From Spirochaetales bacterium (lineage in GTDB: Bacteria; Spirochaetota; Spirochaetia; CADAEX01), in assembly GCA_024233785.1 (NCBI GenBank), contig JACKPD010000004.1, positions 76,211-140,210 on the forward strand: a stretch of DNA of 64,000 nt. The letters run 5' to 3'. Below the pieces are notes generated by a model. The model made no database searches, was not told the DNA's origin, and saw only the letters and a program-made list of their open reading frames with translations. Position 1 is the stretch's first letter. Each line of letters starts with the position of its first letter. A program made the translations under genes and the position numbers. Below are positions 18,064-27,043 of this stretch, one piece after another.

Positions 18064-19084
18064 ATACAGAAAAATCCTTTCCGCTCAGAATATTGTAAAG
18101 AGGTTTCCGGTCAAAGCCGGAGGATTCTCAAGTTCGGCAATGTATGTTCACGCCCTGAACTCTGTATCCTTTGATATCTACGAAAACAGCACGCTCGGCC
18201 TTGTAGGCGAGTCGGGAAGCGGAAAAACAACAACCGCAAGGACAATACTCAGGGTGCACGAGCCGGACAGCGGCAGGCTTTTTTTCAATCTTCCGGATGA
18301 AGGGGTCTCTGATGAGCATGATTTTTTCAAATACGACCGGACCAGACTTAAAAAAGAGCGTACAGGGATGCAGTATATCTTCCAGGACCCCTATCTTGCC
18401 CTTAATCCCAAGATGGAGATAGGAGATATTATTACAGAACCGGCTTCTTCGGCTAAGAAGATGACCCGTGCAGAAAGAGAGGAACTCGCGAAACACCTTC
18501 TTGATATAGTGGGGATTACATCCGCATCAATATCAAAGTTTCCCCACGAATTTTCTGGAGGGCAGAGACAGAGGATATCGATTGCAAGGTCAATATCGGT
18601 AAACCCGAAGCTTATAATATGCGATGAGCCTGTCTCGTCGCTTGATGTTTCCATACAGTCCCAGATACTGAATCTTCTTATAGAGCTCCAGAAGGAATCA
18701 GGCATATCCTATCTTTTTATAGCCCATAACCTTGCGGTAGTTTTTTACATGAGTGATTTTGTGGCAGTTATGTATGCGGGAAGAATTGTTGAATACTCAT
18801 CATCAAGGGAGCTTTACGACAATCCTCTGCATCCCTATACACAGCTTTTAAGAAGCGTAGTTCCCGAAATAGGAAAAGGTAAAAAGATTTATGATAAAAA
18901 AGCTCAAGGGGAAGTTCCCTCGCTGGTTAACCTCCCTCCGGGATGCCCTTTTTACAACAGGTGCGTAAAGAGAATAGAAGGCACCTGCGATAAAATTCTC
19001 CCCCCCCTTGTCAAAGTTTCAGATAACGGAGGTCCTTCGGGACACCTTTGCGCCTGTCATGCAGTCCAAAGGATTAGCCTGTAG
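18050..19084 (+). CDS. Peptide-type ABC transporter ATPase (OppF/DppF-like)
   Basis: The likely start is TTG 18050, five bases after GAGGTG, which makes a 14-base overlap with the previous gene. The 344-residue protein has Walker A GESGSGKTT, signature FSGGQRQR and Walker B LIICDEPVSSLDVSI. The C-terminal Cys-rich region is present (GCPFYNRC, GTCDK, HLCAC). It is the second ATPase of the importer and closes the operon, followed by a hairpin terminator about 33 bases downstream. Confidence 0.92.
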   Translation: MQTNKYRKILSAQNIVKRFPVKAGGFSSSAMYVHALNSVSFDIYENSTLGLVGESGSGKTTTARTILRVHEPDSGRLFFNLPDEGVSDEHDFFKYDRTRLKKERTGMQYIFQDPYLALNPKMEIGDIITEPASSAKKMTRAEREELAKHLLDIVGITSASISKFPHEFSGGQRQRISIARSISVNPKLIICDEPVSSLDVSIQSQILNLLIELQKESGISYLFIAHNLAVVFYMSDFVAVMYAGRIVEYSSSRELYDNPLHPYTQLLRSVVPEIGKGKKIYDKKAQGEVPSLVNLPPGCPFYNRCVKRIEGTCDKILPPLVKVSDNGGPSGHLCACHAVQRISL

Positions 19085-19116
19085 GGCTATCCGGAGGAGC
19101 AGCCATCTGAGCTGAA

Positions 19117-19155
19117 GGCTGCATGGTAAGCAAGCTGAATTTGCAGCCCTTTTTC
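19117..19155 (+). terminator. Terminator at the end of the peptide transporter operon
   Basis: GGCTGCA (19117-19123) pairs with TGCAGCC (19142-19148) around an 18-base loop and is followed by CTTTTTC. An upstream GCAGCC at 19099-19104 can pair with the same GGCTGC, so two alternative stems compete for the central segment. Its position just after the last opp-type gene supports a terminator role. Confidence 0.7.
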
Positions 19156-19162
19156 ACGAACA

Positions 19163-19930
19163 TCAGCTGTCTAAGTCCCCCTCTTTCCAGGTAGTCCTGC
19201 CGCGGAAGACTATATGCCCGCTTTCCATGTTCCTGAGCTCATGATAGAAGCTGCTTTCCCCTGTATCCGGAAGCGGAACAACAGTCGATTCAATATCTGT
19301 TTCCGAAGATATCTCTTCAATAAATTCAGCGTATATTTCACTCAGAGTATTGCTCTTATAAAAATCATAAGAGAGCGTATCAAGCGCCCACCTGATATAG
19401 CAGAGATTGTTGACATGGGAATTAATATCAAAATCACTTGCCCTTACACGGAATAAAGTGCCAAGTCTTCCCCCCCCTTCATCATCTCCCGGCTTATCCA
19501 CCTTGATTTTGAAGTTGTCAGGCATGACTGATTTTTCCACTACCGTTATATGGCTGATAGTTTCATCCACTTTGCAGAGCCTTCTGCTTTTAGTATCTAT
19601 CAGCATCCAGTTTGTTACAGAGCGGGCAACCTCATTCCCGGCCTCATCTGTTACCAGATAGTCACGGAGCGCGCGGAGACCGGTCTTGCTGCGCGGCCAT
19701 GTTTCAACAGTTACAAGGCTTCTCCATGAAGGAAAAGCAGAGAATTTCACATACTGCCTTGCAAGCATCCAGGTAAGGCTTTTCTTCGCCAGATCGTCAA
19801 TGCCGATATTATTTTCCAGGCAGTAAAGGGAAGCGCATTCCTGCATCATTCCGAAAAGTACCGCGGGGGTAACTCTGTTTTTACCGTCTACCTGAAATGA
19901 GTTAACTGTAAAAGTGTCTGTGTGTATCAT
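19163..19930 (-). CDS. Acyl-ACP thioesterase
   Basis: The 255-residue protein is a tandem hot-dog thioesterase of the plant/bacterial acyl-ACP type. The first half opens HTDTFTVNSFQVDGKNRVTPAVLFGMMQE, and SLTWMLARQYVKF and WPRSKTGLRALRDYLV follow the family pattern. The second half contains the catalytic-region motif VRASDFDINSHVNNLCYIRWALD, where N and H of the FDxNxHVNN loop are present. It releases free fatty acids from acyl-ACP in the cytoplasm. No clear Shine-Dalgarno precedes the ATG. The upstream neighbour is the DUF4954 gene, 30 bases away on the same strand, so the two may be co-transcribed. Confidence 0.9.
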   Translation of the reverse strand: MIHTDTFTVNSFQVDGKNRVTPAVLFGMMQECASLYCLENNIGIDDLAKKSLTWMLARQYVKFSAFPSWRSLVTVETWPRSKTGLRALRDYLVTDEAGNEVARSVTNWMLIDTKSRRLCKVDETISHITVVEKSVMPDNFKIKVDKPGDDEGGGRLGTLFRVRASDFDINSHVNNLCYIRWALDTLSYDFYKSNTLSEIYAEFIEEISSETDIESTVVPLPDTGESSFYHELRNMESGHIVFRGRTTWKEGDLDS

Positions 19931-19960
19931 AGCGCGGTAATAATAAAGCCCATGGGCAAA

Positions 19961-22078
19961 TCAAGTCAACCTGGGCAGGTCAGCTGTAAAATGTTTTTTA
20001 AACCTCTCAGGCAGCGGATCTGTTTCAATAGTCCCGAGTACGCTGTCCATTTCATTTTGTCCCGAAAAAAGATTTTTTCTTATTCCGTCTTTAAAATCCT
20101 TTTCTCTGGTTCTTTTTATCTCTTTTTCTATCTTCGCAAGAACATCAAGATAGTCGCTTTTAAGTTTTTCAAGCAGTGATATATCAAAACCGGGTTCCCC
20201 GTAAAGGTACATTGCCACAGAGACCGCGTGGGAAAGTTTTCTTGATTCATATAAATCGAATTCCTTTTCAAGCCTGTCATGGACTTCCTCCCAGGAATTA
20301 AGGAGCTTGTCATTAACTGATTTTACAATTTCTTTTACAACCTTCTCCGGCAGGAGGTGTCCGCCGGCATTTACCCATTTTGTCTCCCGCTGGGGAGTAA
20401 AAACCGCTTTTAACAGAAGGTCAAGGTTTCCAGACGCGCTTTTTATAAAACTGGAAATTACATAACCGCTGTAGAAAATAAGCATTTCCCTGTATGCCCT
20501 TTCCGCCTTATCTACGCGCATCAGCTTAACACCCCTCCCTGACCCTTCTATTTCATCAGGAGGAAGCTCGAGGTTTATGGATTTGGATTCTGTCTCTATT
20601 ACAACAGCCTTTCTTCTCCTTTCTTCAATCAGGGAAACAGCATTTATTACCTCTTCCGCGGTATCGGGGGCCATAAAATCAAGTTCAACCCCTTCCATTT
20701 CCTTTATACCAGCGCTGCGGTCTTTATATTTGAAAAAATTCCTGAACAGGGCGTACATATTATAAAGCCACCAGTATGCAGGAATTATATCAAGACAGTT
20801 TTCCGCAGTGTTGTTGCTTACCAGTGAAAACGGGAATTTTATATCCATTTCATATGGAAAGTCAGATTTAGCGAGCAGACAGAATGAGGCAAATCTTGAA
20901 TTAAACCTGACTGATGATGAAAGCCCGGGCCAGAAACCGCGTCCCGCCCACATTTCGCAGTCATTCATCCTCCCGTTATGGTTTGACCCGATCGTAGCCC
21001 CGGCGGCTATATTGCTCTGACCCATTACAGCGGATGCGATAAGAAATGAATTATTATGGTGCTGTTCATGGCAGGATAAAATAAAACTGCTCTGCACTTC
21101 GCAGCAGGAGATGTTTGAGCGGCAGCCGAGATATGAGTGGATGAATCTTGCCCCCAGTTTCAGGGTGCTTCCGCCTGCCATCATAAAGTCCTCTGCGATT
21201 GAGGAACTTTCAATCCTGCACCCTTCAGAGAGGATTCCCCTCCTCACAACAGCATTATCAAGAATAACAGTAGGATTTAATACAGAAGAGCCGGCAGTAA
21301 CATCATCAACACAGGAAGCCCTCTCTATGGTACACTTCCTGCCTGTCATAGTATTTTTCACAAGCGAAGTTCCCTTGATTACCGTATAATCGTCGAAAAA
21401 ACTGTAATAGCCGTTACTGCTGTCAAAACTCTTAAGCGTGAAATCCAGCAGCCTTTCTGAAAAGGCCCCCTCGCCCCTGTATTTAAGCCAGAGCAAAATA
21501 TCAGCAGCAGTAATTCCGCTGAAAAGCGCAACACTTCTTCCCCCCCGTTCGTTAACAAGGCTGACTTTACGCTGGGAAGAAACATTTTCTCCTTCTTTAA
21601 TAATACAGTTGCCGAATTTGGCGTTTTCTGTGGTATAGATTTCATTATTTCCGGTAAATATTACAAAGTTTCCAGTTATAACCGCGGATATCAGGCTGTT
21701 ATTGTGTATAGCGCAGTAATCGCCAATGTCAGATGATACTATACGGCTGTTTGTAATTCCGCAGGGATAGCTTTGCTCCCTGTCTGATAAAAACCCTTTT
21801 TCAAGGCATCCTATACGGACTGTCCCTTCAAAAACAGTATTTTTTAAAATTCGGGGATCAAACGGGTTTTTCACCAGCAGCAGCTTCCAGTCATCAGAGC
21901 TGCATCCGTTTTTTTCAAGTACCGTAATTTCTTCAGAACTTAAGGGTCGGGCATTATTATATCGTGTTCCTGTCTGTTTCATCCTGATTTCACTCAAGGT
22001 GCTACCCGGGAAGGTTCCTGCTCCGTTCTGCTGCACCAGACCGGGAGGGAAAAAACTGTGTTTGACTCTTTCTTTCAT
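19961..22078 (-). CDS. DUF4954 family protein (large left-handed beta-helix protein)
   Basis: I place the start at ATG 22078 (MKERVKHS), preceded by AGGATAACAGA; a GTG ten codons further upstream is possible. The 705-residue protein has hexapeptide-like turns through its middle (GTVRIGCLEKG, SRIVSSDIGDYCAIHNNSLIS, GSSVLNPTVILDN, ATIGSNHNGR), then a helical C-terminal third. This matches my recollection of DUF4954, a family found mainly in Bacteroidetes and spirochaetes and distantly similar to sugar-nucleotide acyl- and nucleotidyltransferases. No function is established. It lies directly before the acyl-ACP thioesterase gene. Confidence 0.78.
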   Translation of the reverse strand: MKERVKHSFFPPGLVQQNGAGTFPGSTLSEIRMKQTGTRYNNARPLSSEEITVLEKNGCSSDDWKLLLVKNPFDPRILKNTVFEGTVRIGCLEKGFLSDREQSYPCGITNSRIVSSDIGDYCAIHNNSLISAVITGNFVIFTGNNEIYTTENAKFGNCIIKEGENVSSQRKVSLVNERGGRSVALFSGITAADILLWLKYRGEGAFSERLLDFTLKSFDSSNGYYSFFDDYTVIKGTSLVKNTMTGRKCTIERASCVDDVTAGSSVLNPTVILDNAVVRRGILSEGCRIESSSIAEDFMMAGGSTLKLGARFIHSYLGCRSNISCCEVQSSFILSCHEQHHNNSFLIASAVMGQSNIAAGATIGSNHNGRMNDCEMWAGRGFWPGLSSSVRFNSRFASFCLLAKSDFPYEMDIKFPFSLVSNNTAENCLDIIPAYWWLYNMYALFRNFFKYKDRSAGIKEMEGVELDFMAPDTAEEVINAVSLIEERRRKAVVIETESKSINLELPPDEIEGSGRGVKLMRVDKAERAYREMLIFYSGYVISSFIKSASGNLDLLLKAVFTPQRETKWVNAGGHLLPEKVVKEIVKSVNDKLLNSWEEVHDRLEKEFDLYESRKLSHAVSVAMYLYGEPGFDISLLEKLKSDYLDVLAKIEKEIKRTREKDFKDGIRKNLFSGQNEMDSVLGTIETDPLPERFKKHFTADLPRLT

Positions 22079-22171
22079 TCTGTTATCCTGTGCCTCATAT
22101 TTTAACACAAAATGCTTTATATTAAATATTAAATTGACAAAAAAATCTGCCTCACATACAATACAGCTGTT

Positions 22172-23584
22172 ATGCTAATTGTCATCGTGGGCGCAGACAG
22201 GGTTGGTTCAAGGCTTGCAAGAAAGCTTATTGAACAGAATTATGATGTAATAATCATAGAAAAAGACATTGAAAAAGCAAATAATGCAGCGAACAGCCTC
22301 GACTGTCTTGTCCTCAATGCAGACGGGACAAACCTTGACGACCTTAAAAGGGCGGGAATAAGCAAAGCAGACTACTTTATCAGTGTAACAGGATCTGACG
22401 AAAGAAATATGATAGCCTGCGGGCTTGTAAGCAGGGAGTTTAACATCCCGTACAAAATCGCCAGGGTCCAGAACATATATTTTTCCAACGCAAACTTTCT
22501 GGAAAACGCATTTCTCGGTATAGATTATATTGTAAACCCCTCAATGGAAGCCGCCAAAAATATAATCTCGGGGATTGATCACGGCGCTATCAGCGATATA
22601 ATGCTGTTTGAAAACACCAATCTTCAGATGAGAAATCTCTCTGTAACCCAGGGTTCTATTTTTGAAAATAAAATGCTTATAGAACTCCATGAAATAGTAA
22701 AAGAAAAATTTCTTATTGCTGTAATCATGAGGGGCAACCAGTACATAATTCCCAAAGGCGATACGATGATTAGGGAAATGGATAATCTCTATATTGTCGG
22801 AGCCCAGGAAGCGCTTGACGAAATATTTTCCAAAATGGGAAAAGTCAGGATTGATTTCAGGAAGATTGTAATTATCGGCGGCAGCGACATCGGCCAGTTT
22901 GTAATAGAACACCTGAGGGGAGAAGACCGGACACATGTAAACGAAACACTACTCGGGAAATTCACTTCAATATTCACAAAAATTAAAACCAAAAATCGCG
23001 GGATAACAGTGATTGACCGGGATTATGAGAAATGCAAACAGCTTTCCGCAAAATTTCCGGGAATAAACGTTATCAATGTCGATATCGCGGATGAGGGGCT
23101 TTTTGAGGAAGAGGGTCTTATTGACAGCGATCTGATAATCACGTGCACCTATAACCAGGAGCTTAACATAGTAACAGCTGTTTACGGAAAATCACTCGGG
23201 ATAAAACGTTCCATAGCGCTTGTAGGTAAAACAAGCTATCTTGGTGTTGCGCTTAACCTTGGCATAGATGTTCCCATCAGTCTTAACAACAGCATGATTC
23301 AGGGGATATTGCGTTTTATCAAGAAAGACAAGATACAGTCATTTCACAGTATTTCAAGCAGCAATATTGAGGTAATTCAGCTCAAGGTAACATCATCAAG
23401 CAGACTGCTCGGCAAAAGAATAAAAGAAATCAAATTTCCGCTTCACTCTCTCATAATATCAGTTAAAAGCGGAGAAAACGACATCCTGCCAGACGGAGAA
23501 TATATGATACAGGGAAATGACACTGTAATAATGATTGTGAGAAAAGAGTCACTTGAAAAAATTGAAAACATGTTTACAAGCTGA
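22172..23584 (+). CDS. trkA: Potassium uptake regulatory subunit TrkA
   Basis: The 470-residue protein has two RCK units. The first begins MLIVIVGADRVGSRLARKL with the acidic end of the second strand (IIEKD) typical of NAD-binding, and is followed by a TrkA-C domain. The second begins IVIIGGSDIGQFVIEHL near residue 232 and also has a TrkA-C domain (IEVIQLKVTSSSRLLGKRI). Between the first helix and second strand of the second Rossmann unit there is an insertion of roughly 25 residues (about 247-273, GEDRTHVNETLLGKF and on). It gates TrkH in response to nucleotides. trkH starts ten bases after the stop. Confidence 0.93.
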   Translation: MLIVIVGADRVGSRLARKLIEQNYDVIIIEKDIEKANNAANSLDCLVLNADGTNLDDLKRAGISKADYFISVTGSDERNMIACGLVSREFNIPYKIARVQNIYFSNANFLENAFLGIDYIVNPSMEAAKNIISGIDHGAISDIMLFENTNLQMRNLSVTQGSIFENKMLIELHEIVKEKFLIAVIMRGNQYIIPKGDTMIREMDNLYIVGAQEALDEIFSKMGKVRIDFRKIVIIGGSDIGQFVIEHLRGEDRTHVNETLLGKFTSIFTKIKTKNRGITVIDRDYEKCKQLSAKFPGINVINVDIADEGLFEEEGLIDSDLIITCTYNQELNIVTAVYGKSLGIKRSIALVGKTSYLGVALNLGIDVPISLNNSMIQGILRFIKKDKIQSFHSISSSNIEVIQLKVTSSSRLLGKRIKEIKFPLHSLIISVKSGENDILPDGEYMIQGNDTVIMIVRKESLEKIENMFTS

Positions 23585-23593
23585 CGGCCTTAA

Positions 23594-25045
23594 ATGAACA
23601 CTAAACTTGTCATCAAGGTTATATCTATACTTCTGCTTATAATAGCCGGGTTTATGATTTTCCCTGTTTTTTTTGCAGTTTATTACGGTGAATTTCATAT
23701 GATCAGGTTTTTCCTGATTCCGATAACGGCCTCGCTGCTGTTTTACATCACTATCAAGATATTTATAAGCGACCGGCAGCGAAAGAATTTATCAACAAAA
23801 GACGGCTTTCTTCTTGTTGCTTCAAGCTGGATAAGCGCCTCGTTTCTCGGCTGTCTGCCGTTTTTCCTGTCAGGAGCGGTGCCTTCCCTTGCCGATGCTT
23901 TTTTCGAGACAATGTCAGGCTTTACTACAACCGGGGCATCAATTCTAACAGAAATTGAATCACTTCCAAAATCTCTGCTGTTCTGGAGATCACTTACCCA
24001 CTGGCTCGGCGGCATGGGTATCGTAGTACTTACTGTCGCCATCTTTCCTCTCCTCGGGATAGGCGGGCTTCAGCTTATAAAGGCAGAAGCGCCGGGGCCG
24101 ACAGTTGATAAAATAACGCCAAAAATTACAGAGACCGCCAAAATTCTCTGGATGATCTATATTGCACTTACAATTATCGAAACAATTCTCCTTCTTGCCG
24201 GAGGACTCAACCTGTTCGATTCCCTTACCCACACTTTTGGAACACTTGCAACAGGCGGGTTCTCCCCTAAAAACACATCGGTCGGATTCTACAATTCCCC
24301 TTTTGTCGACTGGGTAATTACTATCTTCATGCTGATGGCAGGTATCAACTTCATCCTCTATTTCAAGCTGGTAACAGGACAGCTTAAAAGTATAATGCGG
24401 AACAGCGAATTCAAGGCATACCTCGGAATATTCGCGGCTGCCACGCTGATTGTTACGCTTAACCTGCACGGAAAAACCTATACTACGTTTGCTGACAGTC
24501 TGCGGTATGCAGGATTCCAGGTTTCATCAATACTTACGACTACAGGATTTGCGACGGCCGATTATGAAAAATGGCCGATGCTGTCGCAGATAATACTTTT
24601 TGTTGTAATGTTTATCGGGGGATGCTCAGGCTCAACCGGGGGCGGAATAAAGGTAATAAGGATAATAACCCTCTTCAAGCAGGGAATTAACGAGATGAAA
24701 CTTCTTATCAGGCCCAGGGGGATTTTCAGCATAAGAATTGACGGAAAGGTTGTAAGGAAACAACTTGTCTATGCTGTATCGGGCTTTGTTCTTCTCTATA
24801 TCTTCCTGCTGCTGCTTACAACCACAGTAGTCGCATCAGGCGAATACGATATTGTAACATCCCTTTCCACCGCGCTTGTAACACTCGGAAACATCGGCCC
24901 GGGTTTCGGCCTCATCGGCCCGACTGAGAACTACAGCTTTTATCAGGACTACATAAAGTGGTTTCTGAGTTTTGCCATGATGGCAGGCCGCCTTGAAATC
25001 TATACAGTTCTTGTAATGCTGCTGCCGGCGTTCTGGAGAAGATAG
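23594..25045 (+). CDS. trkH: Potassium uptake channel subunit TrkH
   Basis: The 483-residue membrane protein has the four-fold M-P-M architecture of TrkH/KtrB channels. Selectivity-filter loops are visible as ETMSGFTTTGAS, FGTLATGGFSPKN, SSILTTTGFATADY and TALVTLGNIGPGFG, each with the conserved Gly. LFWRSLTHWLGGMGIVV and MFIGGCSGSTGGGIKVIR are strong family signatures. It carries potassium across the inner membrane under TrkA control. It lies ten bases after trkA on the same strand, so they form an operon. No U-rich terminator follows; a large nested hairpin begins 73 bases downstream. Confidence 0.95.
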   Translation: MNTKLVIKVISILLLIIAGFMIFPVFFAVYYGEFHMIRFFLIPITASLLFYITIKIFISDRQRKNLSTKDGFLLVASSWISASFLGCLPFFLSGAVPSLADAFFETMSGFTTTGASILTEIESLPKSLLFWRSLTHWLGGMGIVVLTVAIFPLLGIGGLQLIKAEAPGPTVDKITPKITETAKILWMIYIALTIIETILLLAGGLNLFDSLTHTFGTLATGGFSPKNTSVGFYNSPFVDWVITIFMLMAGINFILYFKLVTGQLKSIMRNSEFKAYLGIFAAATLIVTLNLHGKTYTTFADSLRYAGFQVSSILTTTGFATADYEKWPMLSQIILFVVMFIGGCSGSTGGGIKVIRIITLFKQGINEMKLLIRPRGIFSIRIDGKVVRKQLVYAVSGFVLLYIFLLLLTTTVVASGEYDIVTSLSTALVTLGNIGPGFGLIGPTENYSFYQDYIKWFLSFAMMAGRLEIYTVLVMLLPAFWRR

Positions 25046-25117
25046 CATAATTTATCTCTTATAATGATTCAGCGAATAAAAAGATAATCAGAAAAGATCT
25101 GCAATTGCCTGCAAAAT

Positions 25118-25185
25118 CCCCGCACTTTTATTCAACCACGATAGTCCTGGCCCGAAGGATAATTTTGAATCCAGGCAGTGCGGGG
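25118..25185. repeat. Nested three-helix hairpin in the trkH-parA intergenic space
   Basis: CCCCGCACT (25118-25126) is perfectly complementary to AGTGCGGGG (25177-25185). Inside it ATTCAA (25130-25135) pairs with TTGAAT (25165-25170), and TCCT (25145-25148) with AGGA (25156-25159). An alternative inner pairing is CCTGG (25146-25150) with CCAGG (25171-25175). There is no U-tract on either strand, so a simple terminator is unlikely. It could be a small palindromic mobile repeat or a structured RNA. Confidence 0.55.
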
Positions 25186-25290
25186 ACCGGGCTGTCTCCG
25201 GGCTCCGCTCCTTTAGAGCTCCGGCCTCCTCAAGGTGCCTGACGCGCCTTTGCGGGGTCCGCCTCCGGCGCCCTGCGCATCCCTTTTTGG
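25186..25290. other. GC-rich, low-complexity intergenic tract
   Basis: This stretch is much richer in G+C than the surrounding sequence and is built from CTCCG/GGCTCCGC/GGCGCCC-like words. It includes GAGCTC at 25226 and a CCGGGCTC...GAGCTCCGG near-palindrome. No open frame with a ribosome site fits it. It looks like a dispersed intergenic repeat, but I cannot check other copies. The rest of the 25046-25423 gap shows no gene. Confidence 0.45.
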
Positions 25291-25423
25291 GTATATAAAG
25301 TTATTTTCTTATAATTCCGGGAATTAAATTAAAATGAGCATCAGAAGACAGCAGGAGTGTAAACCGGGATGTTAAAAACGCCGATAATCAGATCAAATAC
25401 CATTTTTCTCATAGGAAGTTTAA

Positions 25424-27043
25424 ATGTCTGCAAAAAAGGTGAAACAGGAAAACATAAAAAACAGGATTGCCGTAGGGTCAGGCAAGGGGGGCGTCGGCAA
25501 GTCAACAACATCTGTAAATCTCGCAATTTATTACGCCAAAAAAGGGAAAAAAACACTGCTTGCAGACCTTGATCCGCTATCAGACATTAAAACAATTATA
25601 GACAGGGAAGATTTAAAAGAGGGGAGCAAAGAGCCTGTGCAGATTTTTGAAAACCTCTACCTGCTCACTCCCTTCCAGAATGCGGGAAAGGTTTCACCTG
25701 TAAAAGTTCATGAGAATCTGGTATCTGACAGTTATAAGATAACAAATAACAAATTTGACTTAATAATATTCGATCTTCCCGCAGGCTCTGATGAGACTGA
25801 GAACCTGGCGTTTCTTGATTTTGCGGACATTCTCCTTGTTGTGACAAACCCTGAGCCCTTATCCCATGTCGCATCAGGAGGTTATATAAAAAAAGCGGCA
25901 GATAAAAGGCCGGACCTTCCTGTTTTTATCTGGCATAACAGGTATGAAAAAAACCTTGAATCGGATTTCAATCCGGATGATGTCGCCGGAAACTACAACA
26001 GGAATGTCCCTGATGTTGAAAAACTCAAACCCTCCATGGCAGGGAGATTTTTAAATGTCGCCAAGATACCGCGGGACAGTTCGCTTGATCTTTTAGGCAC
26101 CGATACAACTTTCGGCGCGGTAGCGCTCAGAAATATTGTAATACTGCTTGAGCTGCTTTACAGTGAACTGACAATGCCTGTAGTAAGCATGGCAGCCCCC
26201 GGCGGCAGAATCGGAGGGCTTATAAACAGCTATCTTTCATCCAATAAAAGGCTTGATAATCCGGATGAGATTATTGAGGACCTTTTCAGGTACATAGGCG
26301 CATTTATATCAAGACTCGGAAAAACCACCGATACAAAAATAAATCTGTCAATGCTTTTGTCTGATGACGAAAGAGTCCGCATAACTGAGTGCCTTGATAC
26401 TGTAAGAAAGGATAAAAAACTTATTGACCTCAGGAAAGCAATAACAGTTACAAAAGACGCTCTCCACTCTCTTGAGAATTCATCGAGACAGTTTTACGCG
26501 GACCTTGTCCCTGACAAATACAATACAGTGGTCAGGGAAGTCTCCGCTGTAATAAGTGACGCTGAAAATATAATCCCGGATGGGGCGGCAATTAATATTG
26601 CAGGAACAGTTCTCTTTTACCTGGCGGTTTTCAATCTTGTTAAAAATGAAGATTATCATAACGCGATGATTGATTTTCTCCCAATGAAAACAAAAAAAGG
26701 CGGGAAACAGGAAAGGGACAGAAACACTCAGATAAAACAGCTTGTTGAAAGAAACATGGAATACCAGAAGAAATTTATAAATCTTGTTAAATACCTTCAG
26801 CTTCCGCTTATCGGTGAAATTGAAAAAATATCATCTGATTTAAAGCTTAATAAAATACTATTCACGGAAGATAAAAACGGGAAAACAAAGATAAATACCG
26901 CCATCTATGCAAAGCTTCTCGGCAATTACCTCCACGATTCACTTAACAGCGGTTTAAGTATTATCATAGGGTTTCCGTACAGGACAGCTTCGATGAGTTT
27001 TCAGAAATCAGCCGCCCTGGTACTGGGGCTTTTAAATGATTAA
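25424..27043 (+). CDS. ParA/MinD-type ATPase with long C-terminal domain
   Basis: The 539-residue protein begins with a deviant Walker A, KGGVGKST at residues 21-28 (signature Lys21), followed by LADLDPLSD (switch I region) and FDLIIFDLPAGSD (Walker B, about 113-125). These place it in the SIMIBI ParA/MinD/FlhG class. The first 250 residues are the ATPase; residues about 280-539 are a mostly helical region I do not recognise, unlike ordinary MinD or FlhG. An AGGAAG site precedes the ATG. Its 3' end overlaps the exbB start by eight bases, so it is translated together with the ExbB/ExbD motor proteins. A positioning role for them is inference. Confidence 0.75.
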   Translation: MSAKKVKQENIKNRIAVGSGKGGVGKSTTSVNLAIYYAKKGKKTLLADLDPLSDIKTIIDREDLKEGSKEPVQIFENLYLLTPFQNAGKVSPVKVHENLVSDSYKITNNKFDLIIFDLPAGSDETENLAFLDFADILLVVTNPEPLSHVASGGYIKKAADKRPDLPVFIWHNRYEKNLESDFNPDDVAGNYNRNVPDVEKLKPSMAGRFLNVAKIPRDSSLDLLGTDTTFGAVALRNIVILLELLYSELTMPVVSMAAPGGRIGGLINSYLSSNKRLDNPDEIIEDLFRYIGAFISRLGKTTDTKINLSMLLSDDERVRITECLDTVRKDKKLIDLRKAITVTKDALHSLENSSRQFYADLVPDKYNTVVREVSAVISDAENIIPDGAAINIAGTVLFYLAVFNLVKNEDYHNAMIDFLPMKTKKGGKQERDRNTQIKQLVERNMEYQKKFINLVKYLQLPLIGEIEKISSDLKLNKILFTEDKNGKTKINTAIYAKLLGNYLHDSLNSGLSIIIGFPYRTASMSFQKSAALVLGLLND

